From Ligula intestinalis (lineage: Eukaryota > Platyhelminthes > Cestoda > Diphyllobothriidea > Diphyllobothriidae): DNA of 64,000 nt. The stretch lies in NCBI GenBank assembly GCA_036362985.1, contig JAYGXS010000007.1, positions 8,020,657-8,084,656 of the forward strand, read 5' to 3'. The notes under the pieces are model-generated. The model had not been told where the DNA came from, made no database searches, and saw only the letters and a program-made list of their open reading frames with translations. How positions within the stretch are numbered: the first letter of the stretch is position 1; each line of letters starts with the position of its first letter. The translations under genes were made by a program, and so were the position numbers. Shown piece by piece: positions 10,501-22,400 of the stretch.

Positions 10501-13500
10501 GTGCAAAGAACAACTAAAATTGCAAACGTACGAAAAAGATCAATAATCATATGGTGTGAGACCTGAATGGTAGTTTTAGCTTTCGTCAGTCTGTATTGTG
10601 CGGCTCTCATCTCCTCCACCATTCTTTAAGATGTTTATATGTTCCATCTAACTCTATGTGACGGTTAATGAACGAATCGTCAGAGTGTATAGTCTCGAGG
10701 AATTCAAGATCGTAGTTAATTAAATAAACTGTGCAGATTGGTAAAAATAATAGTGTGATTGCCAGTGAAGGGGGATAATCGGGGTCAAAAATCAGATCAG
10801 CGTTAGGGGACCCCGTAGCCGTGAAAGCTGATAAGCTGCGGGCTGTTGGATTATTGAATTTTGGCCATAGTAACTGCGGCGCCATCAAGAATTTCCTTTT
10901 GGCGCACAGGACCAGTCTGCGTAGGCTGATGGTGGCCGCTCTTGTCGTAGCCAACACACACTGTCCAAAGAGCGAAGGTCGACCACTTCTTTGCCTGGCA
11001 AACAATTTAACTGATCAACGCCCCCTGCTCCTCGAACTTCTGCAATACGTATTGAGGCATGACCATCAGTTATTCAGGTGGCCTTGCGCTAGATGCCAGT
11101 AGAGGGTCAGAATTCGGATTTGCGTTCGGGCTGAGAGGGTAAGTGGCAAGATTACGGTTAAATGAACATTATCGACAAATACAAGGCTCATTGTTTTGTC
11201 GGTTTCGATCGGCAATATGATAGGAAATATTGAGATTAGTGGATGAACGCTCACTGACCATTAAAAATGCCACACTCGCCTCATTCTGGGGTATGACTCA
11301 CTCTAATGTCCGGCAAGCAGCCGTTTAGCGGCTAATGACCTAGGCAAAATGACGACCGTCCAAGGCAAGAGAGCCCGGAATGACCATTTCTGGCTTATGA
11401 GCAGTCATCAGTTAGCCATATTCAATCCCAAGTGGTGTACTGGCCGCTGTTCGAACCCACAATCTGTTGATCAGAAGTACCACACCCAATCTTGAGCTAC
11501 GGGCTCGTTGTATTGATCAACAAGTCTCGGGTTCGAGCTTCGGTTGCCGAAAAACCTGAAATGAACCATTCCGGTATCGCTTATCTTGGCCAACAATGCT
11601 GATGGACCACTTCATCTCTCGACTACCTCCTGAACAGACTTGAAACATCACTGGTGCAGTCAGAACCCCAATTCCGATACTCGTCCCACTCTCGTCTCCA
11701 TTGCCTTTTTGGTGGCGTTTTTCAGGAGGCCAGTTCTCAGTCGAATAGTGGTCAGTTGATGTTCATTATCTAGGCTGAGATTCATTGTGTTTGCAACCAT
11801 AGTTGCAACTCGTACTCATGGTAGAATTGGTCCAATGGAGTAAGCGTGAGGTTTCGATGCAGACAGAAGAGGAGGAAAGTCAAACGCTGCGCAATTAGCC
11901 TGCGGGCCGGGGCCTTTGTGACTTTCAACAGTGAAGCCCTTGTTTGATGCGTCCTGTGACCGAAAATGGGTTCGAACATCCAACCCTCAACTATGGGCTT
12001 TGCCAGTAGCCAACAGATGAGGAGAAACGGCCAATCTGAATTGAATTCCCGATCACTCTTCTGCCGTTGTAATGTAACCGCCCGACTTGACTAAGTATCA
12101 GAGTTCCCTACCAAAGTGCACCCATCACCACTCCGTTCCGAAATTCGGATTGGTCAATGAGCGCGTTTTTTGAAGTTATCCGTCAGGCATTAGTTGGAGC
12201 TTTAGCTTGAAATATGCCATGCGACGCACAGGAGACTCACTGAATATCTAATTACTTGCACCCCACAGGTCAATGAGTACAAAAAGAAAAACACTGATCT
12301 GGAAATTGAAATCGAGGAACTAAAAATGGACAACCAAACGAAAACAAAGAAGGTTAGTTGACCACGTGTGTTCTTCCGTTTTTAATTCCTCAGTTATTTT
12401 ATATCTAAGATGAGGTGAGTAGCATACTTTGCGTCAAGGCCATTGAGGATGATCAACTGAAAGGTTAAGTGCTTGAGCCACGAGGTTAACCTATTCAACA
12501 AAAAATATTTCTGATGCGGTGGGGGGGATTAATCTAAGCGTTTAAGGTAATCAACATATTGGACAGTGGGTGGTTTAGCAGTGTGCTATCGATACCGATA
12601 ACTTCCACGTTCATAGCAGGTAGACTTTCTAAAATAATGTAACTGCTAATCCTGACCAGCCTAAATGACATTAGCTCTTCGATAGTCATTGAAAACATCG
12701 ACGGTACTTTGGGATTGTTCTGTTGACCCTTAAAATCCTCGGAAATCGGCCTAAAGTAGCAATTGATATTTTTGACTTATTTTTTGAAAACTGTTGTCAA
12801 TACTTGCATTCCACGCGTGCATTTTACCCACACTGCGTTCGAAAGCGTCCCGCTTTAGTTGTGGCTATAAAGTCCTCGTCAGATCTGATTGGTCCATGTC
12901 TTCGAACGGTTTCCTGGCTCTTCTAGAATTTTCTCTTCGAGAGGATTGTATATCATATAGCCAACCTGAACGGGGTGCTATAAATAAACGCAGATTTTCA
13001 AGGTTTGATCATTTAAAAAGGACGTCAACGACTCTTTGACAGGGAAGGTGTAAATAGTGAAGGCTGGAAATGAAGTACAGTAGATTCAATATATCATGCA
13101 ATGGCACTCGGAATTCTGAAATGAGTTTTCGATTAGAACATATTAATTGCGGATGATTTTCATAGAAACAATCGTAAAGCCTTATCTCTAAATATTTTGG
13201 ACACTTCAGGATATCGGCTTTTTAACGAGATCCTTTTGGACGGCTTAATAACAGCACGTTTTACAAGAAGTAGCTACTTACGTAGTATGCCTTTTTGTCA
13301 TTGATTTTGACGGCCTGTATAAATTCAAATATATTTTTTTGGAAAACGTGCAGGAAAAATCATTTCTTGTACTCGTTTGGTAGCAAATCACGCCTTCCTT
13401 AAATATATTACTTGAAGGAAAGGTATCTTTTGGTTATAAAAAATTCCTAATTATGAGCTTTTTTACGATTTTCTGGTGTTCATTCAGCGAACACCGTATC

Positions 13501-16375
13501 CGTCATTTGTATTTGCTGCATGCTCCACATCTATTGCAACATTTGATGAGAACTATGTGAGATCTTCCTCAAGCTGTAGGCAAAAACGTATTTTTCCTTA
13601 AAAAGGATGTACACTGTGCGCAGTTTGTAAACCTTGAATTCCAATGTAGTGGTCACTAGGTTTCAAAATTTTCGGCAATTTAGAAACTATTTAAAACCAA
13701 AACATTCCCTTCTTTCAAGTATAAAATTTAAAAAAGGCATAATTTTCTACCAAAGGAGTACAAGAAATGATTTTTTTCTGCATGTTTTTCAAAAAATATA
13801 TTTTAATCTATAAAGGCAGTCGAAATTAATGACAAAAAGTCTTACAAATTAAGGAGTCACTTTTTATAGTACATGCTTTGTCTTGGCGGTCAGAAAGAAG
13901 CTCCTTAAAAGGCCGGCATCCTGATGTGTCCAAAATATTTTGAGATTGGGTTGTACGATTGTCTCTATTACAACCATCCGCAATTCATATGTTCCAATCG
14001 AAAACTCGTTTCAGAATTCCTGGTGCCATTGCATGAAATAGTGAATCTACTGTAGCTGCTCTGACGAAGAAGTTAGTAAAAGTTACAGAAAAGACTCCTG
14101 AAGTTTTATGCATGTGGTCAACGATTCCTTGTAAGGGGCACTATAGTAATAGCTAAACATAGGTTCCTACCTTATGGGACCGGTATGAATGGGGATTTAA
14201 TGGGGTTTAATTGTACATGCTTACAAGAAATCCAGCTACATATTTTGGGCTACTGCCACTTCGAGGCATCAGCCAGCATGCGTGCATGAAGAAAACTCTT
14301 CCATTTCGAAGTTGCAGCATATATGTGAACAAAAGTCACTATTCCAGTTACCGTTGTCGCGGATGGGCTTACCGAATTTTCGTGCTTAATTGCTATCTTT
14401 AAACCTCATCGAATCCGACATAAGTTAATGAAAACCACTAACTTCGGTTGTACCCTCAATGTTGTTGTAGACTTTGAAACAAAATCCTTATGTCTAAGTG
14501 ATGACAAACTTTGGCAACAGTGACATCATAACAGCATCTGGCTGGGTTTTATCACCAAATAGCTCACATCCATTCAAGTTCAGATAATTGTGTACCTGAG
14601 GGGAGTGGTGTTGATACGCACTGCAGCGATAAAACACCACACAGTAACTAACTGTTGAACGTCCGTTTGAGAAAAACCTAGAGACCCTGAAAATTCAGGT
14701 TTCTGCGCATGCGATTTAACGTGCCGGCAAACTTCTGCTTAAGCTGGAAATGCCAACGTAAGCGTACTTTGGAGGGATGCTTGCTGAACGCGATCTGGAC
14801 TGCTATTAACCTTGTAACAGCAATTAGCAATTACGTTAGCTGATTTACCTGCTGGCTTTGAACCGCACAATATAGCGTCCGGGCGAGGGTGGGTTGCAAA
14901 GCCTCATCGCTGCCATTATAAGACAACTGCAGTTGCAGAAAATTGAAACCGCTTTTTCTTGACATGGAGACCATTTAATTTTTTGACCACAAAATTTGGA
15001 AGGGCAAAATAGGGGGTCAACGCCAATGCAAATGCAAAGGGAATTTTAGGTAACGGGAAGTGCAGGTGTCTCTTTCTTAGTGCAAAGCTACCAATAACCT
15101 CTCTAAGGCGATTGTCTCTGAGTAGCTCCAAATGTTGAACTGTCCATACTGTTCACACTCTCATTCAGTGAAAGGCACACGCAGGCGCATTGGATGTCAA
15201 TTTCTAATTTTCAGTGACGAGGCCCAGTATCTCAAGAAACTCTTCATAATGAATGGCTATTCAGGCGCCTTCGTCGAAAAATGCAGGCGAGGAGTCAAAC
15301 GAAGAAAACCAACAGGACAGCCAGAACCCACACGCTGGCGAGCAATACCATATATTTCTGGTGTTTCTGAAGAAGTCGCTCGACTGGTGAGTGAATTTGG
15401 GATTGGCGTTGCTCACTGACCAGAAGCATCAATCCACAGGCAACTTATGTGGCCCAAAGACCCGGTAACCGTTAATCAAAAGTCCGGTGTCATTTACCGT
15501 ATGTGGTGAAGCCAATTATGTTGGTGAAACCGGCAAACGGGTCCTCACGAGAATGCATCAGCATGACCTCGCCGTGCAACGGAACGACAAGAATTCTCTG
15601 GTGGCCGCCCACGCATCCATGCCAGGACACAGCTTCGTCTTCGAAAACGTGCAAATACTGGGTCGGTAGGACGACCGAACTTCATGCCTGCTGCAGGAAG
15701 CCTGGCATTCATGCGCGGGCTCAATTAACAGGCATGCCGAGCTTCCTGAGGCCTATCTCGCGTTGTGCGAGCAGATCGAGAGCAGAGGTCAAGGGCAGAG
15801 GTCAATCCCCGCAGAAGCGACTTGATTACACTGAGCTGTACGTTTTTTCATTCCTTGACAATGAGCTCGCGGGAGAATTCAAAACGTCGGACAAATACAC
15901 TCCTGGTCCCAGAGAACGTCTTAACTTCTTCTATTCAGTTACCTGGGCCTCGCATATTCTCGACCATTCAGTAACGGGTATCTGGGGTGGGTTTTCACGA
16001 GACCCTAAAAATGACATATATCCCTTTTGATTCTTCAGTACAGCAATTTATTAATTGTTTATCGTTAGCTGCAATCCAAGACCATGGAGAATGACAGTCG
16101 CTTGGAGGCACGTGAGAATATGTCCAAAATGCGCGAAGACAATCTCATCGCAGAAATGGAGAATATAGCCGCAACCCTTGAGCAAGAACGGGCCAAGTAT
16201 GCTGTTTTATTTCACGAATTTATACATTATTTTCTATCTAAAGTGACAATGACGACCCCTCATCTTTGCGTTCGTTTCCCTCCTCCTCCTCCTCCTCCTC
16301 ATTCTCCTCTTTTTTCTTCTTCTTCTTCTTCTTCTTCTTCATTACCATCATCATCATCATCATCATCATCGTCAT

Positions 16376-16406
<31 letters not shown>

Positions 16407-19400
16407 AGCATACCCACAGCCAGATCCTTCTCTTCTATATCCTTTCCCTTCCTCCTCCTCCACCACTACCACCACAGAAAGCATAATTATGCAATAAAAT
16501 TTAAAATCTGCCTTATAACTGTAATCTTATGTTGCATATAGGCCAATGTTTCGGTCGAGAATGAAAGAGGCTATCTTGTTGTCTTCTTTTGTCGGTTTTT
16601 TAATCTTTCATGCCCCAAGTTCAATCGTTGAATTAGACGATGTCTACCGTAAGTTCCTCCACAGGGTGGCGCAGGAACGGTGACCTGTGCTGGATAACAG
16701 TGAGAGTAGACTTTCGCTGGATCTAGCACGCTCTCTCCCCACTGCCCCACCTAGGCACGGTGTGTCCTTGCTACAGGTGCTTCATGCAACACTTTCAACG
16801 CTGCATGAGCTTGGTTTTTCTGAGGGCAATTCCGAGTTCCCATGCGTAAGAATTTCATCAAGGTCACGTGACGTAGAAGTCATTGCTGTCTGACTTTCTC
16901 TCCTCCAGTCAATTCAAATCAATCACCACGGGGACTGATTTACCCTGCCGGTTGATAGTCTTCTTACCCATGATTGTCGGTGCATCTTTAAAGATTTAAG
17001 TGCTGGTCCCCCTTTTCTGTCTTATCTGTTTCTCCTATGCTTAAGTTGATTGTCCGATGCAACCTGATTTAATAACGTACACTTATTCTGGCAAGATTGA
17101 TTTTAGAGAACCCAAAAATCTCGTCGAGCTACAATGAAAACACTACTTTATCTGTTTGGTGGCTTGACCTTGAATTTTTCGCTAAATTCCACCAATAGGA
17201 GGATGAATTTCTAGTTTCATTAAAATCTGCCTACATTAGGTAGAATTTCTCTCGATTAGCATTCGTATCCTGCACAGTACAAAATTATGTTGCTCAAATT
17301 TTATTCTATTTAAGCATATCAAAACAAACATAGGCTTGCTTTGAAGCATGCTGTTCCCGGAGAGAACTTGATGATGGTTATATCTGCAAGATTTAATGGT
17401 ACCATAAATTTCGGGAGAGCTGCTTATATTAGAAGCTTTAAACTGGACCTCTGCAAACAGTTGGAGCACGTGGTTAACCTTGCCTTACCTTGGTTACCAC
17501 AGGCCCCAGATTCGCACATTCCCCAGCTCAATATTCCTTACAACTCAATTCCCTGTTTTCTTCCTCCAATTTTGTTTTAACCTTCTTTCTCTATCTGACT
17601 AGGACCTTCGATCTTTCTGTATATTTTAAATTTCGTGTTTTTCCTATTCCTGGACCTTAATGCAATTTGTGGTTGTAACTGAGGAGCTCTCTCGAAATTT
17701 ATGGTACCATTAAATCATACAGCTATAACCATAAACTTGCTAAATGTAATAATTTTGATCACTTCCGCCACAATTCCATATCAATTTACGCTCATAAGCC
17801 AAGAATTAAATTTTTGCCCACAAAATACGTCAGGCAGTTGGGCGGGGGATGTATATCTACAAGTCAGTTTTGCCCTAAATGCCTCATCATTTTTCGCCTC
17901 CACCTTGGTGCTGCCAATCATTTTGGCGCTTTCAATTATGTTTAGGTCCTCAGAATTAGCGCGCATCAACGAGGCTCTGCAGGACCAATTGGATGAGGCC
18001 GCGCTAGCCAATCAGGGGCTCAGCCGCGACGTGGCCCAGCTGACGCAGGCCTGGCGTCAGGCCACTCAACAGTTGGAACGGCGTGAGGTGGAATGGCACA
18101 CCGAGGAGGTCGCCTTCAACGACTACTTTGCCTCGGAGCACAATCGGCTGCTGGCGCTTTGGCGTGAAGTGGTTGCTCTGCGCAGGCAATTCACCGAACT
18201 GCGTCATCAGACCTCCCGAGATTTTGCCCAGGTACGGCCAGAACTCATTACCGGTCAAGTTTTCGCAATTCTTTTCCCGGTCAAAGAGCAGATGAGAGAA
18301 CAATAAGTATTGCCAACAGAATCACGAACATGCGAGTCCCAGGAAGTGCTTGAGAAGTGACGCAGACTTAATGGATGGGTCAAGAATTTTATTGGCCTGA
18401 CCTTTCGAAATTCGGTGCGGATCCATCATCTTAAGCGACGATAGCAGAAACTGGTAATTCACACACAAAATGTTGCGGCATTTATAGGGTATTAGTTGTA
18501 AGGTTGCAGCCCATTCGATGAGACTCAGCCATGTTGTAACGGTAGCCAAACCTAGATGTAACCATCTAATTTTGTCTTGCGTGGGTTCCCATGGAAGAAC
18601 ACGACAATAAAAGGACAAAAGCAGAAGTCTTTGAGCGTAATTAGTATAAAATAATAAGAGTAACATACGCGTGTAAAAATATCCTATCAGGCCACTCAGC
18701 TTCCTTCCTGGTGTGGGTAACGACACGATTTGCTTGTGACTCACCGGCTGGCTGCAGCTTAAATTCTAAATTATTGATTGACTGCCAGTGTGCGTTCAAC
18801 GCGTGTAGGCCAATCGATAGCCTGTCGTGAGCACGCTCGCTACCTGTATGTTAGCTGCCTGCTAGCTGTTCGTTAATCTCCTCCTAACAGACCAGACACA
18901 TTTAAATTTGAGGAGGTTGAGTATGACCAAACTCGGGAACACACAAGCGAACGCATCGCATAATGCCTGAACCGGGGCTCCAGGTGTTCGAGCAATCAGC
19001 ATGTTCAAGTCCAAAACAGACGGTAAAACTTTCGCTGGTCACGAGCCGCACGCCGGCTAACGAGTAATTAGCGCACAAGCGGGCAATTACCTCCAATAAG
19101 GGGAGCCGTTAATTGTCATAAGTATGCAGTAGCAAAAGGGGCTGCAACTTTCTGTATATTAATTATCAGTTTCTGCTAATTCCTCTGATGATGGATCCAC
19201 GACAGATTTCGAAACGTCAGGCGAATCAAATTCTTGTCCCAGCGATCACAACTACTTCTTCTCGCAAGACGTACTCTCAGGCTTGAGCGCAGCAGGATTT
19301 GTACAAATAATTGTTTTGTCAAGTGGCCGGGATGCCAGCAGGGACAGCAGAAGCTGAAACGATCCTTCCTAGCTTATTGGCATCGTCAAGTAACTATCCC

Positions 19401-22400
19401 AAAGCCCCCTGAAGAAGAAAACATTCCCTTCATCAACGAGCTCTGTTATGGTGTAATTTCTGAAATTGTTGATTTCTGTCGCGAAAAGTCGTTGAAGCCG
19501 ATTATATGCGAGACCAAATAGCGTGGTTTAGAGCATGTAGTACTCAGAGCAGAATTGGCCATTGTAAGCCGTTTTGCGTTTGTTGCAAAGAATTCTCTCC
19601 ATTAATAATGCAGAGGCTGAAGCTAGTTATGAAAAAAAACGGAAATATCAAAAGGATGTGCTGTTTAGACAGAAATGCGTGGGTACGGTTGCAAGACTGA
19701 TTATCAGGCAATATAACAGCAAGATATTCCGGTCGGGCAATGCTTGCCGCAATGTTTGATGCGGCTTTCCGGTCGCATGCCCGTATTAACCAGCAAATAG
19801 TTAAATAATGTGATTATATACATTTATTTTAAATACGCATATAAGTCCAAATATTGAAAGCATGTAAGGAAATTCATTCTGCTACGAATTCCATAGTGTA
19901 GTTCATCATTTTAAAATGTTATCTACGAAGAAATGGTTTACTTAAATTTGCTAAGAATTAATTCAATTCTTTAACACGTTTGGCTCAAAAAATATACGCT
20001 GTAAATTCCCCTTTTTCTTGTTATCTAGCAAGCAGGTGTCAGAAACTACTTGTGAAATGTCTAAATTTATATGCAGTATGCGCCAGAGTTTGTGCAACAT
20101 GCCCGCATATGCGAGAGATTGAAACTGTTTTGCTAATCGACATTGACTCAGGTTTTGACGCTGATTGTTATGTAGACTATTAATTTTTTTAAACCGAAAG
20201 ACATCCTTTCTTTAAGTATAAAATTTAAAGAAAGTGTACTTTTCTAGCAAATGAATACTAGGAGTAGTTTTTCATGTACGTTTTTCATAAAATATATTTG
20301 AATTTATAAAGGCATTCAAAATCAGTGGTGAAATGCATATTGCTTAAGCAGCCACTTTTTACAGTATATACGTTTTTTGCCATCAAAAGGAAGCTCGTTA
20401 AAAAGCTGACATTATATTATGACTGAAATAACCTCAGAATACGCTACACGATAATCAGCATCACAACCTGATTCAATGCCAATTAGCGAAAAGGCTTCAA
20501 TGTTTCGCATATGTCGGCATGTTGCACGAATTCTGGCGCGTACTGTATATGTTGACGATGTTCAACGCATTCAAAGAGTATTAATAAACGCGAAGTCTAG
20601 ACAACAAGTAAATAAGAGCTTTACCGTTTTAAAAATTTCCCAACCGCAAGCTTCATTGAAACTGAAAAGAAATAATCTTTTAGAGTATGAGAGGGTAGGT
20701 TTGTTTGCATAAATTCTTAAATAATCAATGCAAACACCATGCCTGCTTAAGAGGTCAGGTCAGGTATTATTAAGGTAAATGTAGGTAAATACCTTTGAAC
20801 TCCCTATTGGTACAGAACAGTTATGCAATGCATTGGTTCAGCAGAGCATTTCAAAAGAGTGGCGTTGCTAGTAAATGGAACTGGGTAAAAAAAGGGTCAA
20901 CAGTGAAAAAACTCCTTAGGCATTGTTCAGAAATTCTAGGAGGTTGAATGCAATTTGAGAGATTTTAAGGAGTAAAACTGTCACTAGTGTGAGGAGGAGG
21001 TTCGGGGGAGAATAAATTCACGTCGGACGAACTGTGTTGTGGGTGTTTGAAGCATGTTGGGAGGACCCCGTCGCAGTTTTTATGATTGTCCTAAGAGTCA
21101 CTAGAGGAGAAGATTGCGAAGAACGTCATCGAGTTTCGGAGATGCACCCATTGTGCACCCTTGCTGGTTTACCGAGTCTGCTGACCAGGTGACGAAACTG
21201 AGGGCGTAACCACGATCCACAGCAGTCGGTTATGGAAAACCGTTTGGAAGAACTTTATAGTGTGGCGTAGCCTAGGACCACATGACTCGGTAGATGCAAT
21301 TTTGCAATTCTTATAAAGAGAAGCGCATAGCAGTTATTCTAAACAAATGTATTACTGAAAAGTAGCGACGTGGTGGCTAAACAGGTCTAAATTAATCTTC
21401 AATGTGTTGAAAGATGGGGACATGACAACGTCCGCGAGCAGAGCATTTCATGCCTATTTTGATAGAGAATGTGATTTTTCCAGGTGGTCCATGTGACATG
21501 CATTCTGACATCATCGGAAGTATCTTTTTATGGTGCTGCAGTTCGGGGTTTATTAAAGGGGATATGTGCGATCGCCTTGGAGCGTTGGGGACTTCTAATC
21601 AGAGGGTAGGCATTCAGTATCAATTGACACTTGGAATAACAAGGCTAGCGCCTTCAACAGCTTGGGCGGGCTTGTATTGGGGTCAGGGGGTGATGTGTTT
21701 TTTTCAAATTGAGTCAATTAGCCTGAAGTTTTTCTTCAGCGAAGAGGACTGCATCAAATAAAAGGCAGCAGTTCGTTTTCATAAGTGGGTGAAAAGAGGT
21801 CGGATTCAGTCGTCACGACAGGCCGTAAAAGGGGGTTATCCACAGTGATCAAGGTAAGAACAGCATCCAAATAATTGTTTATAAAGGTGGCTGCATTTAA
21901 ATTAATGTTTCATGGCTACCCTACGGATGACTCCGCGGGGGACGCGTTGGAGCAACGCGGGAGCCGGATCAGAGGACGTTAGGAAGGGCAGATGCCACAT
22001 ACAGTACGAGCCAGAATTCTTGCAATATGCCGACATATGCGAAAGATTGATACTTTTTCGCTAATCGGCATTGAGTAAGGTTGTAAAAGTGATTTTCCTG
22101 CATTCTAATCGGGAGTTGTTTAAGTCCTGATAGGATGCGAGCTTTTTAATGAGCTTCGTTCGAACCACTACCAAAACATATGAACTGTAGATAGTATGTG
22201 ATTTTCTCATTGATTTTGACTGAATTTATAAATTAAAATATATTTTACGGAGGAAAAAATAATTTCTTGTGCTCGTTTGGAAGCAAGTTATGCCCTCTTC
22301 AAATTTTATACTGAAAGAAAGAGTATCTCATGGTTTTAGAACATTTTTAATCATGAGCTTTTTTACGATTGTGGGGTGTTAATTCGTAATACATCGTATC

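Larger units (their letters stand above)
7576..12268. other. Intron 1 (4.7 kb)
   Basis: Contains tRNA-type SINE copies (7850-8008, 8209-8360, 11361-11510), a 97-bp tandem repeat (8660-8905), a diverged direct repeat (9284-9465 and 9957-10137) and a PLE remnant (10610-10725), listed separately. A plus-strand open stretch at 10821-11102 and the overlapping minus-strand frame have no recognisable motif. The rest is AT-rich with no exon signal. Confidence 0.6.
12353..16068. other. Intron 2 (3.7 kb)
   Basis: Holds the palindromic element at 13076-14054 and the PLE remnant at 15132-15790, with its 3' flank to about 15920. Between them (14055-15131) I see only short random open frames. 12353-13075 is featureless. 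Confidence 0.6.

Noticed and set aside
10821..11102. 93-codon plus-strand frame and overlapping 132-codon minus-strand frame
   Set aside because: Only the last ~40 residues of the minus frame are PLE-like; the rest has no recognisable feature on either strand.
15487..15669. GIY-YIG nuclease as a host gene
   Set aside because: Flanked by the PLE reverse-transcriptase tail and element 3' end, with stops and a frameshift.
16299..16484. Minus-strand poly-Asp/poly-Glu frame
   Set aside because: Reverse translation of the same microsatellite; no gene context.
16084..16497. 137-codon open frame with poly-Ser/poly-Ala tail
   Set aside because: Only 16084-16196 is exon 3; the rest is intron read-through into the triplet microsatellite.
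17701..17945. Hydrophobic N-terminal extension in frame with exon 4, resembling a membrane segment
   Set aside because: Phase from exon 3 places the acceptor at 17945; the upstream part is non-heptad and intronic.
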